From contig CM067298.1 of assembly GCA_034231615.1 (NCBI GenBank), positions 2,299,834 through 2,363,833 of the forward strand: DNA of 64,000 nt, written 5' to 3'. The notes under the pieces are model-generated. The model saw nothing but the letters and a program-made list of their open reading frames with translations. It was not told where the DNA came from and did no database searches. A program made the translations under genes and the position numbers. Position 1 is the first letter of the stretch, and every line of letters starts with the position of its first letter. This stretch comes from Meghimatium bilineatum (taxonomy: Eukaryota > Mollusca > Gastropoda > Stylommatophora > Philomycidae). Below are positions 1 through 11,360 of the stretch, piece after piece.

Positions 1-213
1 TGTTACATTTGTGTTACATTTGTATTACATTTGTATTACATTTGTGTTACATTTGTATTACATTTGTGTTACATTTGTGTTACATTTGTGTTACATTTGT
101 GTTACATTTGTATTACATTTGTATTACATTTGTGTTACATTTGTGTTACATTTGTATTACATTTGTATTACATTTGTATTACATTTGTATTACATTTGTG
201 TTACATTTGCATT
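1..213. repeat. 11-bp tandem array
   Basis: Uninterrupted copies of TGTRTTACATT fill the left edge and probably continue outside the window. Because 11 is not a multiple of 3 and the unit has no stop in the plus frames, overlapping long open frames arise. They are not genes. Confidence 0.97.
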
Positions 214-269
214 GTACTGTACACAGCCAGTAGGTAGACTAGTGTCGAAATTGTATGATCATATCATTT

Positions 270-1680
270 CCCTATGTCCTTTTCTTTACATGTCATTTCC
301 TTATATCCTTTTCTTCCCATGTTATTTCCTTATGCCCTGTTTTTCCCATGTCATTTCCTTATGGTCTGTTCTTCACGTGTCATTTCCCTATGTATTGTTC
401 TTTATGTGTCATTTTCCTATGTATTGTTCTTTACGTGTAATTTCCCTATGTATTGTTCTTTACGTGTCATTTCCCCATGTATTGTTCTTCCCATGTCATT
501 TCCTTATGCCCTGTTCTTCCAATTTCATTTCCCTATGTCCTGTTCTTCCCATGACATTTCCCTATGTCCTGTTCTTCCCATGTCATTTCCCTATGTCCTG
601 TTCTTCCCATGTTATTTTCCTATGTCCTGTTCTTTCCATGACATTTCCCTATGTCCTGTTCCTTAAATGTAATTTCCATATGTCCTGTTCTTCCCATGTC
701 ATTTCCTTATGTATTGTTATTTACGTGTCATTTCCCTATGTATTGTTCTTTACGTGTCATTTCCCTATGTATTATTCTTCCCATGCCATTTCCTTATGCC
801 CTGTTCTTCCCATTTCATTTCCTTATGCCCTGTTCTTCCCATGTGATTTCCCTATGTCCTGTTCTTCCCATGTCATTTCCCTATGCCCTGTTTTTGCCAT
901 GACATTTCTCTATGTCCTGTTCCTTAAATGTCATTTCTCTATGTCCTGTTCTTCTCATACCATTTCCCTATGCCCTGTTCTTCCCATGTCATTTGCATAT
1001 GTCCTGTTCTTCCCATGTCATTTCCCTATGTCCTGTTCTTCCCATGTCATTTCCATATGTCATATTCTTACCATGTCATTTCCCTATGTCCTGTTCTTCC
1101 CATGTCATTTCCCTATGTCATGTTCTTTCCATGACATTTCTCTATGTCCTGTTCCTTAAATGTAATTTCCCTGTGTCCTGTTCTTCCCATGTCATTTCCC
1201 TATGTCCTGTTCTTCCCATGTCATTTCCCTATGCCCTGTTTGTGCCATGACATTTCTCTATGTCCTGTTCCTTAAATGTCATTTCTCTATGTCCTGTTCT
1301 TCTCATGTCATTTCCCTATGCCCTGTTCTTCCCATGTCATTTGCATATGTCCTGTTCTTCCCATGTCATTTCCCTATGTCCTGTTCTTCCCATGTCATTT
1401 CCATATGTCATATTCTTAACATGTCATTTCCCTATGTCCTGTTCTTCCCATGTCATTTCCCTATGTCATGTTCTTTCCATGACATTTCTCTATGTCCTGT
1501 TCCTTAAATGTAATTTCCCTGTGTCCTGTTCTTCCCATGTCATTTCCCCATGTCCTGTTCTTCCCATGTCATTTCCCTATGTCCTGTTCTTCCCATGTCA
1601 TTTCCCTTTGTCCTGTTCTTCCCATGTCATTTCCCTATGGCCTGTTCTTCCCATGTCATTTCCGTATGCCCTGTTCTTTA
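270..1680. repeat. 29-bp minisatellite with higher-order structure
   Basis: About 48 copies of a unit like CCCATGTCATTTCCCTATGT plus CCTGTTCTT. The segments starting near 912 and 1260 are almost identical over more than 300 bases, a shift of 348 bp or 12 units, so a 12-unit block was duplicated. The frames are open in all three plus registers only because the unit lacks stops. Confidence 0.95.
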
Positions 1681-1846
1681 CACGTTGACCGCCTGGTTTG
1701 AAGTTTATGTAGTTCTTGTGTATAACCTATGCACATATTCATCACTTAAGCTTTTTTCTGTTGATTGTTCTGTGTAGTTTCAGTTGGGCGACCCACTTTT
1801 ATTTTTACTTCTGCCTTCCGCGTGATGGTTTGTTTTGTAAGTTAGT

Positions 1847-2049
1847 TTCATGCATTCTAAGTACATATTCCATGTTTCATGTATTCTAAGTACATATTCC
1901 ATGTTTCATGTATTCTAAGTACATATTCCATGTTTCATGTATTCTAAGTACATATTCCATGTTTCATGTATTCTAAGTACATATTCCATGTTTCATGTAT
2001 TCTAAGTACATATTCCATGTTTCATGTATTCTAAGTACATATTCCATGT
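1847..2049. repeat. Second 29-bp tandem array (7 copies)
   Basis: Seven nearly identical copies of TTTCATGTATTCTAAGTACA plus TATTCCATG. It has the same unit length as the array at 270-1680 but a mostly different sequence; both contain a TTCC(C)ATG core. Confidence 0.95.
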
Positions 2050-2583
2050 AATGTCCGCGTCTTCTTATTATACAATCTGTCACAAATTCGTGGTTTGCCT
2101 TCTCCCTCATTGAATGTCTTGTATTTAAATGCATCCATTTTATGTTCAGTTTTCGTATGTTATATAGCCACGAACGTCTAGATATATTTACAAATGACTA
2201 ACTACGACGTCACATTTAAGGCTTGTTTTCCTTCAGGATTTCCCGTTGTGAACCACTTCTCACTAACATAGCTTGAAAACAAGGAGTTTTCTATATTGCA
2301 GACACATGTTTTCAAACGTGGTTAGTTTCGTCTCTGTATCTTGTGTAGAATTTCAGTTTTCGCATTGATTATGTCAACACAGGTAGTATGCAAGCCTGAT
2401 AGTGTGTAAGTTTTGTCATTTTGTTCAATTCTTGTGATTAACATATACTTGAAAGCTTGATAAATGCTCATAATCCCAGTGCTATGCAGGTTTATATCAA
2501 TGTCAGTATATCCAAACATGTTTCTAACTATCATGTAATTATAAAAGGTGTGTGATGGCTTCACTGACAAAAGCATTAAAAAT
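2050..2583. other. Intergenic, nothing recognised
   Basis: AT-rich unique sequence. An 84-codon minus frame (2576-2322) has no homology or splice support that I can see. Confidence 0.5.
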
Positions 2584-2932
2584 ACATCATGATGTCATGA
2601 CAACATGAGACTAACCATTGGCTATCTTAACAACAACATGCAACATATATCAGGATGTCATGACAACATGATACTAACCATTGGCTATCTTAACAACAAC
2701 ATGCAACATACATCAAGATGTCATGACAACATGAGACTAACCTTTGGCTATCTTAACAACAACATGCAACATATATCAGGATGTCATGATAACATGAGAC
2801 TAACCATTGGCTATCTTAACAACAACATGCAACATACATCAGGATGTGCTGACAACATGAGGCCTAATCCTGGATGTGCTGACAACATGAAGCCTACCTC
2901 TAGCTATCTTGCGAACATGAGACCTTCCCCTG
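2584..2932. repeat. 63-bp repeat grading into 30-bp repeat
   Basis: Four copies of a 63-bp unit (AACATGAGACTAACCATTGG, then CTATCTTAACAACAACATGC, then AACATACATCAGGATGTCAT, then GAC) are followed by shorter copies such as AACATGAGGCCTAATCCTGG. The short form is the same family as the array at 4237. Confidence 0.92.
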
Positions 2933-2939
2933 ACTAACC

Positions 2940-4236
2940 CGATGAAACAGGGGAAGATGGGGCTTAAAGTCTCAAGGGTAAATATACAGAAATCTGAAGT
3001 GGAGACAATAATAACAATTGTATTGTTTCATTTATTTTCACGTACAAAACTAATATACAAAATATGGGGACTACGCACCTAATACATTTTGTAAATATCC
3101 CACTTGTTCATTTTTTCATGTGCCTGATGTTGAAATAACGATTTTTTTAAAAGTGAGTTTAGAGCAACTTGTCATTGACAAAATGGTTATATTTCAGAAT
3201 AGCGCGTTCATTTACCAGTTACTAATATCAATGTTTTATTGGTGAAATAAATTATATCAATAGTTTGTGCTACCAAATGGTAAATATTTTTTTAGTAGTG
3301 GAGGTAAAAAGTCACAATCCTAGGTAGCTGTGACTTCTTGTCCCATGAACAATTATTTTGACTTTTACCTCTGACAGTTTGTAGTGACATCTTATGTGAC
3401 AAATGTAGTCAGTTAATATCAATCACAAGTTGTTAATATTGAATGTTATGTCGTATGTGTTACTATTCGTGATTGTTATTGTCAGACTATTTTGTAACTC
3501 TTAAAATATAAGACAATTTGACATGGCTCTCAGTTGTCCCAAAAGTCACCTAAAGTGGCTTTAAATAGTATAAAAAGTAGTTGTTCACATAGCGGCTGGT
3601 ACAAGAATGGTTTTATTCTGTGTAAACTAAGAGTTAAGTTGTTATATTATTTCATTAATTATGTACATAGTCAAATGTTTTAAACATTGTTCCCAGGTTG
3701 ATAAAATGAGAAACTAAAAGTGTCGAACAGATCAGGGGACTTTTAATAGAGAGAATGTGATGTCAGGTGTTGTTGCTGTGGTGGACAACATTCTGATGGT
3801 CCAACTTCTGAGGAAAAAACAAACAAAAACTCATGTATTATTGTTCGTCTTTCCTGATTGTAAAAATGTCGGTGAAGTACCGCTGTCTTATGTCCTGCAT
3901 TTAATCCCGAAGCTCTCTCCTGGTGTAACTAGGCACAAGGAACACATATGCTTTCACTTGTGAACAACAAAGATAATTTATAACTGAATAATGAGTTGAA
4001 AATATTTACCCTACTGACTACATTTTTTTACACTGGGGCAAAAAACACATTTTAATTTTTTATGCATTTCATTACATTTGTACAAGTATATCAAATGTTG
4101 GTTTATTTCTGGTTTGTTTTTAGTTAGAGTAATGGGTGAGCTATTAAATGAAAGCACAAAATAAAAATTATATCTTGAAAGGTAGAGTAGGCATGAAAAT
4201 ATAAACATTGAGACTTTAATCCGCATCTTCCCCTAT
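2940..4236. other. Intergenic, AT-rich, no supported gene
   Basis: No repeat family or convincing exon. A 68-codon plus frame at 3757-3963 and a 71-codon minus frame at 4226-4011 are open by length alone. Confidence 0.5.
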
Positions 4237-4525
4237 ATCAGGATATCATAACAACGTGAGACCTACCCTTGCTAACCTGACAACATGAGAACTACCCCTG
4301 GCTATCCTGACAACATGAGATCTACCCCTGGCTATCCTGACAACATGAGACCTACCCCTGGCTATCTTGACAACATGATACCTACCCCGGCTATCCTGAC
4401 AACATGAGACCTACCTCTGGCTATTCTGACAACATGAGACCTACCCTGGCTATCCTGACAACATGAGACCTACCCTGGCTATCCTGACATGAGACCTACC
4501 CCTGGCTATCCTGACAACATTGATT
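4237..4525. repeat. 30-bp tandem array
   Basis: About ten copies of CTATCCTGACAACATGAGAC plus CTACCCCTGG with small indels. Related to the 3' part of the array at 2584-2932. Confidence 0.94.
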
Positions 4526-4636
4526 AGAACGTCTTGTTTCCACTTGTATATCCTCATTAAGTAGTTTCTTTCTTCCTCCAGCTTAGCTATGTTGTATTTA
4601 GCCTCCGTCTTAAACCAGAAATTCATATTCTTATAC

Positions 4637-4705
4637 ATTATCTCTCTCTCACTCTCTCTCTCACTCTCTCTCTCTCTCTCTCTCTCTTTCTTCCTCTATA
4701 TATCT
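4637..4705. repeat. CT-rich microsatellite
   Basis: (TC)n with scattered A and T; a shorter one lies at 5431-5451 inside the LINE fragment. Confidence 0.9.
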
Positions 4706-4811
4706 CTCTCTTTGAGCGTGTGTCCATCATAAAGAGATGGGATTGCGGGAGATGAAAAAATGGGAATGGATAGTCAGGCACTGTTGAAGGGTGCGAATCT
4801 TCTTCTGCATT

Positions 4812-5352
4812 GTTCTTCAGTCATTTATCAGGTTACAGCACCAATAGCTTCAGTCAGATATCAGGTTACAGCACCAATAGCTTCAGTCAGATATCAGGTT
4901 ACAGCGCCAATAGCTTCAGTCAGATATCAGGTTACAGCGCCAATAGCTTCAGTCAGATATCAGGTTACAGCACCAATAGCTTCAGTCAGATATCAGGTTA
5001 CAGCGCCAATAGCTTCAGTCAGATATCAGGTTACAGCACCAATAGCTTCAGTCAGATATCAGGTTACAGCACCAATAGCTTCAGTCAGATATCAGGTTAC
5101 AGCACCAATAGCTTCAGTCAGATATCAGGTTACAGAGCCAATAGCTTCAGTCAGATATCAGGTTACAGCGCAAATAGCTTCAGTCAGATATCAGGTTACA
5201 GCACCAATAGCTTCATTCAGATATCAGGTTACAGCACCAATAGCTTCAGTCAGATATCAGGTTACAGCACCAATAGCTTCAGTCAGATATCAGGTTACAT
5301 CGCCAATAGCTTCAGTCAGATATCAGGTTACAGCGCCAATAACTTCAATGAA
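4812..5352. repeat. 33-bp array grown from a LINE B 3' end
   Basis: About 16 copies of TCAGATATCAGGTTACAGCA plus CCAATAGCTTCAG. On the minus strand each unit reads TEAIGAVT-stop-YL, and the array abuts FIEVIGAVT-stop, the C-terminus of the RNase H LINE at 5353-5925. The unit is therefore a reiteration of that LINE's stop-codon region. After the array (4811 downward) the LINE tail resumes (actgaagaacaatgcagaag). Two long plus-strand frames across it are artefacts of the 33-bp period. Confidence 0.88.
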
Positions 5353-5925
5353 TTGTGTGATTCGCTTCAGGTCATCCACGGAACCCCTCAAGTCTGGAAG
5401 TAGTACCGTCTCTGTAGGCCATATTTTCTCTCTCTCTCTCTCTTATTGGTAGAGTTGATAGGCATGAAGAATGTGTTCTGCAGTCTCTGGGCTCAGTCCA
5501 CAGTTGCACAGGTCTGTCTCGCCAATCTTCAGCTTTCGGAACATGTGACTTCTCAATCTGTTGTGCCCAGTTCGTAGTCTGAAAATGATGGTTTGTTCCT
5601 TGCGTGACATGTGATGGTAGCTGTCATTTGGTTCTGCAGTTGGGTACATTTTTTGCTTCCACTTTTTCTTATATTCTGCTTTTAACATGGTCTTACATCC
5701 ATAGTATGTATTATCACTTTCTATTTGTTCTAGTGATCCTTTCCTTGCCAGGAGATCAGCTTTCTCATTTTCAAGTATGCCACAGTGACCAGGGATCCAC
5801 TGCAGTTCTGTTTCTTTGGTAGTACTGCTGAGGTGTAGTAAGCAGGTCATAAGTTCATTCATGCTCATGTTCTTAGTTCTTTCAATGCCTGCAACACTGA
5901 CTTTGCACCCAGGGTGAGAATGAAT
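5353..5925 (-). mobile_element. LINE B fragment: RNase H domain and C-terminus
   Basis: Minus-strand frame 5868-5443 encodes the end of an RNase H domain (LQWIPGHCGILENEKADLLA, with the catalytic His and Asp region) and the C-terminal Cys-containing region FRLRTGHNRLRSHMFRKLKI plus DLCNCG. A preceding piece (GAKSVLQAL, near 5890) corresponds to the second catalytic block. Downstream, PTETVLLPDL and IEVIGAVT complete the ORF. 5'-truncated near 5925. RNase H places it with I/Jockey-type LINEs (family knowledge). Confidence 0.85.
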
Positions 5926-6443
5926 GCGTTTATTGATATGTGTGTATATGAGTGGACGCCTGTAGATAAAGACGGAGGTTGGGACTTAAACACCCCTCCA
6001 CCTTTTCTAAAACATACGAAATAGATCATTTGTACGCAATGTAGCACAGCTGAAATCTAACAGGCAAAACTTGGAACAGGGATCCAAACGTGAACGTCAA
6101 TAGTGCCGTTCTTACTCGTTGTATTATGTTGTGAATGTGTTCTTGATTTAAAAAAGTATTTTGGTCGAAACGTTGATTTGTATAGGCTATTACGTGTGTT
6201 TTCAGTGATGTGCAAAATTTGATGACTTTGTTGCAAGCACAATTTGATGACTGTTGCAAGTTTTGCTGGTAATAAATCTTAGTATGGCATTTAATACTAA
6301 GAATTTAGCCACGGTGAACGCCGCTCCCCCCCCCCCCACTCTCCCCGCTCTTTAACAATTTTTCACAAAAACTAGGTAATCAAAATTCTCATGAAAAAGA
6401 GCGATGTACAGACCAAGAGGTCAAAAAAGCATTTTTTTTAATT
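5926..6443. other. Intergenic, poly-C tract, nothing recognised
   Basis: Unique sequence with a C run near 6326-6340. No supported gene. Confidence 0.5.
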
Positions 6444-6612
6444 GTGGTAACCCCCCCCCCACTTCCCTTACTGGATATATATCTACACCCCCCCCCCCAC
6501 TTCCCTTACTGGATATATATCTACACCCCCCCCACTACCCTTACTGGATATATATCTACACCCCCCACCCCACTTCCCTTACTGTATATATATATCTACA
6601 CCCCCCCCCCTG
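6444..6612. repeat. C-rich minisatellite
   Basis: Four imperfect copies of CACTTCCCTTACTGGATATA plus TATCTACACC and a C run of variable length. Confidence 0.9.
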
Positions 6613-6985
6613 TTATGAAAGAGAGCGATGTACAGATCAGATAATTACAAAATGAGCTCAACGTATATTGTGTTGGATGTGCTTTAAAGGGGTGGGGGAA
6701 TGGATAAATAATGGCACTGCCTCGCCTGTCATGTTTGTTGTAAGAGCGATTAAGGAGGGTTAGGCATGTGTTGACTGACCAAAAATATCATTATGAATTT
6801 GAACGTGTGCACATATATGGCAGAAATGATGTAAACCACAATGTTAACAGATTCCGCTTTCTGAAGGGCATCGAACTATTTTAGCGAGATTCTGACAACA
6901 TAAGCAGACGAAGCAGATCTGATTGAAGCAGAGGAGTTCAGGTTGAACTCTTGTCTTCAGGTGTCAACGTGTTGTCTGGTTGTCT

Positions 6986-7315
6986 TCAGACGTGAACAGA
7001 TGTGATTAACCCTCTGTTATCTGTTACACATACTGCAACCAATGCAACAGACAAGAGGACGAAACAGTAAAACACCAGCCTATTGAATGTCGTGCACTTT
7101 ACAAGCACATCTCCACAAAATAAAGGTTGTCCAAACTTATCAATGCCTATGTAAAAAATGGTTCCCAAACACCAGAACACAGTCTGCAGACATGCCCACT
7201 CTACGATGACATGAGAATTAAAATATGGTCCCCAAGAGAAAGATCTGAAGGTAAAGCTGTGGGGCAACCGTGAGGATCTCCTGTTGACGACTGTATTCAC
7301 GGAGGTGACCCACAT
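6986..7315 (-). CDS. Possible exon of a multi-pass membrane protein
   Basis: An open minus-strand frame carries two hydrophobic stretches (VIVEWACLQTVFWCLGTIFY and LVFYCFVLLSVALVAVCV) separated by a loop with two Cys (PLFCGDVLVKC). The spacing is like TM4-loop-TM5 of a rhodopsin-type GPCR, but I see no family signature. Acceptor-like cgtcaacag (near 7279) and a donor-like GTATGTG (near 7025) exist. It could equally be chance or an old pseudogene. Confidence 0.25.
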   Translation of the reverse strand: MWVTSVNTVVNRRSSRLPHSFTFRSFSWGPYFNSHVIVEWACLQTVFWCLGTIFYIGIDKFGQPLFCGDVLVKCTTFNRLVFYCFVLLSVALVAVCVTDNRGLITSVHV

Positions 7316-7454
7316 TCGATCCTAGTTAGACTTCTGAGTATAGGAAACTGTTTGAAGAAGATGAATGCCCTGCACTACAAGAACTAGGAAAACAACTATT
7401 CACCCACCAAACCTTTCATCACTAACATCCTCTATACAGAAATACAACAAATCT

Positions 7455-7577
7455 AAAGAGATCATGCCCCTACCATCACCTGGCACACAGAAGAAAGAGA
7501 TCATGCCCCTACCATCACCTGGCACACAGAAGAAAGAGATCATGCCCCTACCATCACCTGGCACACAGAAGAAAGAG
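7455..7577. repeat. 39-bp repeat, three copies
   Basis: GAGATCATGCCCCTACCATC plus ACCTGGCACACAGAAGAAA repeated three times with almost no divergence. Confidence 0.93.
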
Positions 7578-7639
7578 TGAGAGCTCGCAACCCTGGTGAT
7601 CAGATAAGTATGTGATTGCATCATTTAAGAATTTTCATG

Positions 7640-7748
7640 ATAAAAATATGTTTACCATAAACATATAACAATATGTTTCCCATAAACATATAACAGTATA
7701 TTTACCATAAACATATAACAATATATTTACCATAAACGTACAAATTTG
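7640..7748. repeat. AT-rich short tandem repeat
   Basis: Four imperfect copies of TTTACCATAAACATATAACA plus ATATG. The same motif (tgtttaccataaacg) occurs once at 9238-9252, after the LINE that follows. Confidence 0.8.
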
Positions 7749-7936
7749 TTTACTATACAGGTCACAAATGTAGGGGGATAATGAACAACATGGGTTTCAT
7801 AGAGCACAATATACAACTAATTGCAAAGTTATACAATAATCAAGAAGTAGTCGTAAAAGTTGAAGAAGCAACATCAGAGTGGTTTAAAGTACAAAAAGGT
7901 GTATGACAAGGATGTACATTGTCATCTGACATGTTT

Positions 7937-7993
<57 letters not shown>
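7937..7993. repeat. (TA)n microsatellite inside LINE C ORF
   Basis: A perfect TA run lies between the codons for FNIY and AENM, which are adjacent in related copies. Confidence 0.95.
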
Positions 7994-8003
<10 letters not shown>

Positions 8004-8664
8004 GCAGAAAATATGAGAAATGTGAAACACGATACGTTACAACAAGAATTCAGACCCATAAACACCGGGGGACTACAGATTCCAAATATCAGATACGCAG
8101 ACGACACATTTCTACCAACAAACGAGCAAGATCTACAGAACATGATTAAATTCACAAAGAGATGCAGCGAACATCGACACTTGTTTCTGAATATGAACAA
8201 GATAAAAGTAATGACAACCGACAAAGTAAAATCAAGGACCTAGAATTGATAACTATATTCTAGAAGAAGTGAGAAATTTCCAATATCTAGGAGCTAACAT
8301 AAACAGTGCAGGCGACTGCGCAGTAGTTGAGATTAAGAGAAGACATGCAATGGCGCTGTCTAAATTACAACCATTAGACACCTTCTGAGTAGAAGGCTAA
8401 GACAATAGGCATTGCACTAAGTCGAAAGCCGAAGTCACTTGGGTACGAAAGAAAAGAAAAACCACCCCAATGAACATAGGAAGTGATCGCTCGCAATTCC
8501 TGGGTTCTCAAACAAACAGATTAAAACAATTTTTATTTAAAATAAAAAAGGGGGGGGGGGGGCGAGCGAACATAAGAACAAGGTTATGCTTATTACGTAC
8601 ATGTGTGTTTCCAGTGGGTGATCTACGGTTGCGAGTCATGGACGATAAACAAGAACTGTAGCAA

Positions 8665-8925
8665 AAGAATAACGGCTTTTTAATCTATCTGTACCCTGTA
8701 TCCCTTGTTTGTCTTGCGGCGTCAAGGGTAGAAGAGTTCTCTGGAGATAACCTTCCTGTGTGCTGTTTGTAAGCTTATTCCTGTGACTTCTTTTATTTCT
8801 CTGATCCATCTTTTACATAGTCTGCTTCTGGCTTTATAGCCGTTATATCTATGTGTCATGGCCATCTGTGGCATGCTGTCTGTTGGTAGTCAATAGAAAA
8901 AAAATGTTTTTTAATGAACGTGCTA
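8665..8925 (-). mobile_element. Nested LINE 3' fragment
   Basis: Shares most of its sequence with 30612-30850. On the minus strand it reads a LINE C-terminus of the type RWIREIKEVTG followed by a short TAGA-like tail near 8680. It interrupts the plus-strand LINE C ORF between KRITAF and RIPWTEN. Confidence 0.75.
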
Positions 8926-9519
8926 TATTAGAGTGCCGAGAATACCATGGACAGAAAATAAGTCGAACCAAGAAGTGCTAAATAACATCAATGTCCAAGA
9001 AGGCGTGGCTTCCAAGCACTGTGTTGAGAAGGAAGTTTGGTTTTTTCGTAGTAATAGAAGGGATCAGAGGCAAGGGTCGCCCAAGACGTCGTTGAACAAC
9101 AGATATCCAAGAATGTATGTTTATGTCGTTGTAGGAGGCTGGAAAACTTGACCAAAATTTGCGAGATTTCAAGAGATTCGTAAAGAAGACAACGTTCTAG
9201 AAAGAATATGTCACGTGACAACATAATCTTAAAGAAATGTTTACCATAAACGTCCTAGGTGGTGGGGAATGCTGGGTGCGCCATCATTGCGGATGGGTCA
9301 ACAAACCTGACAAAAGAACGATGAACTAATTAGTTCAAACGTTTATAATTTATTCCTGGCAGAATATGGTAATGCCTCCCTTAGGGGACTAAACATGCGT
9401 CTATAAATCCCCCCCCCCCCCCCCCACTAAGAGAACCACACCTTTGAGACAGAAACACATGCGTTTGAGTGTAACCTCGGTTACTCAACTAAGGAATGCC
9501 TTTATTTCAGAAAGTCTAT

Positions 9520-9695
9520 ATGGAGGACAAATAAAGACATGGACAGACAACATCAAGGAATGGACAGGGCTAGATATTTCCACACTCATCCGCATCGCTG
9601 ACGATAGAATTCGCTGGAGGACTCTGTGTGCTGAAGCATCCAATGTGGTACCCCTACGACCCTGAAGGGTGATGGGTTTATTGATTGATTGATGT
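9520..9695 (+). mobile_element. LINE D 3' end with (TTGA)n tail
   Basis: Encodes IKTWTDNIKEWTGLDISTLI, then RIRWRTLCAEASNVVPLRP-stop and a short GGGTGATGGG 3'UTR, and ends in TTGATTGATTGATG. It is the cleanest copy of this 3' end. A poly-C run lies upstream at 9409-9425. Confidence 0.85.
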
Positions 9696-9817
9696 GTTAT
9701 TATGAGATAACCTGCTGACGGGATCGCTTCATAACCATCAACTCCTACTCTGTGACTGAATTCATGGAATCTGTTACCAATGCAACCACTTGGCGGTGTT
9801 GTTAGCGATTAATGCAT

Positions 9818-9955
9818 CAGTAGATAAATCGTGACAAATCAGTAGATAAATCGTGACAAATCAGTAGATAAATCGTGACAAATCAGTAGATAAATCGTGA
9901 CAAATCAGTAGATAAATCGTGACAAATCAGTAGATAAATCGTGACAAATCAGCTA
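9818..9955. repeat. 22-bp tandem array
   Basis: Six copies of AAATCAGTAGATAAATCGTG plus AC with almost no divergence. Confidence 0.96.
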
Positions 9956-9965
9956 TAAACATTTA

Positions 9966-10165
9966 GTTGTTTCTTCTTCTTTCGCTCACCTGAAACATGT
10001 CTATATCTGGACAAGTACAGGTAGTTTTGCTCACCTGAAAAATGTCTATATCTGGACAAGTACAGGTAGTTTTGCTCACCTGAAACATGTCTATCTCTGG
10101 ACAAGTACAGGTAGTTTCACTCACCTGAAACATGTCTATATCTGTACAAGTATAAGTAGTGGAAC
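9966..10165 (-). repeat. 45-bp array grown from a LINE B 3' end
   Basis: The unit contains GCTCACCTGAAACATGTCTA plus TATCTG. CTCACC recurs at 9985, 10030, 10075 and 10120, exactly 45 apart. The first copy is preceded by TTCTTCTTCTTTCG; the same join occurs at the 3' end of the LINE B at 19216 (TTCTTCTTTCGTTCACTTGA). So the array is a reiterated LINE B 3' terminus on the minus strand. Confidence 0.85.
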
Positions 10166-10264
10166 CAACTGTCTATTGTGTAACATGAGCTTCAATGTGT
10201 CACCTGAGTAAATGTATTTGTAACAGCAAACATGTTATTATTGTCATTCTATGCGATGTTGTTA

Positions 10265-10716
10265 TATGGAAAACTCTATACTGGTTCCCACAAATCCGAA
10301 GGGCATAATAAGCGTTTTAAATACACTCTTAAGATATCCCTGAGTCACTTCAAAATAGACACAATTTCATGGGGAAATCCTGCACAAGACAGATCCGACT
10401 GGCGTCGCAGAATCGAGAGTAGTGCGGCAGTTGCAGAGACATCAGACATCATATCATGCTGCACAACAAATATGCGCTAGAGGAAAGGCAGAAGCTGCGC
10501 AATGTTGCACAGAATCCTCCAACACATGTCGAGAGTGTGGTAGACAATTCCAAGCACGAATAGTCATAGTCGGGAACATCTCAGACATCATCAACTTCAT
10601 CATCATCCTAGTTGTCTAAATGGTTATCGTCGACTTCGACGGACCAACAGCATGCGTTCGTGCGTGTGTGTGTGTGTTTGTGTGTGTGCATGTGTGCGTG
10701 CGTGTATGCAGTTTGT
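10265..10716 (+). mobile_element. LINE 3' end with C2H2-like motif and (GT)n tail
   Basis: Reads AQDRSDWRRRIESSAAVAET, then CRECGRQFQARI, a C2H2-type zinc finger start typical of the C-terminus of some animal LINEs. CATCAT-coded His repeats and NGYRRLRRTNS follow. The element passes into a (GT)n run at 10658-10716. Several frameshifts. Confidence 0.7.
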
Positions 10717-10891
10717 GCAGCATGCTTACCGTAGCCAGAAGTTTATAATACATGTAGGCGCTGTGACCTGTCAAATAATGTCTTTGTTCTAGTGATGTCC
10801 TTGTCTTTCGGGAAAATATGAAATAAGAAAAGAGAAAACAAATGAGCGGTATGAGTCAACAAATCAAAGGGCTACTATGTGATCATTTGTC

Positions 10892-10992
10892 GAGATGTTT
10901 CCAAGAGCTAATGTTTCCAAGAGCTAATGTTTCCAAGAGCTAATGCTTCCATGAGCTAATGTTTCCAAGAGCTAATGTTTCCATAAGCTAAT
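10892..10992. repeat. 16-bp tandem array
   Basis: Six copies of ATGTTTCCAAGAGCTA. Confidence 0.93.
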
Positions 10993-11360
10993 GACTGTAT
11001 GTATCAATATATGAAACTACAATTCTTCACGTGAATATTTCCTTCTACAGGAACTATCAATTAACAAGCATGCTTTATCATGTGGCTGTAGGTCGAAGTG
11101 GCTGAATACATTTGTGCTGATGAAAATATAATAGAACTAAATGCGATACTTGCACCTTTCAACCCAGCACATCTGATTTTGGCGTGTCTTTAGTTTTTGG
11201 ATGTACTTCCATAGCATGTGACAGCCTTTCATTCAGTAGAAAGGTGTTATTGTGTCTATGCCATGAGCATACCCATGTTCAACTGTTGTTGATTTCAAAC
11301 ACGTCTCATTTCTGCCGTCAATGTCTTCATATAAATATTTGCTATTACACACGGAACTTT

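Larger units (their letters stand above)
7776..9242 (+). mobile_element. LINE C copy with TA expansion and nested fragment
   Basis: Plus-strand RT relic. It reads NMGFIEHNIQLIAKLY, then WFKVQKGV-stop-QGCTLS (an Arg codon mutated to TGA), then ENMRNVKHD, IRYADDTFL (RT motif) and FQYLGANINSAGDC. Later come LLRTCVFPV and ESW-like sequence (8585-8650), PRIPWTENKSNQEVLNN (8931 on) and the C-terminal GKGRPRRR block (9070). A (TA)n run of about 57 bases sits in the FNIY codons. A minus-oriented LINE 3' fragment splits the element at about 8665-8925. Many stops; dead. Confidence 0.82.

Noticed and set aside
270-1680. CRISPR-like appearance of regular 29-bp repeats
   Set aside because: There are no unique spacers between units, and the DNA is clearly eukaryotic.
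11-1777. Several long plus frames including one of 382 codons
   Set aside because: Products of the 11-bp and 29-bp arrays, open in all three frames for the same reason.
4760-5452. Two plus-strand repeat proteins (YQVTAPIASVR and SQISGYSTNSF)
   Set aside because: The 33-bp array derives from the antisense strand of a LINE stop region; both frames are incidental.
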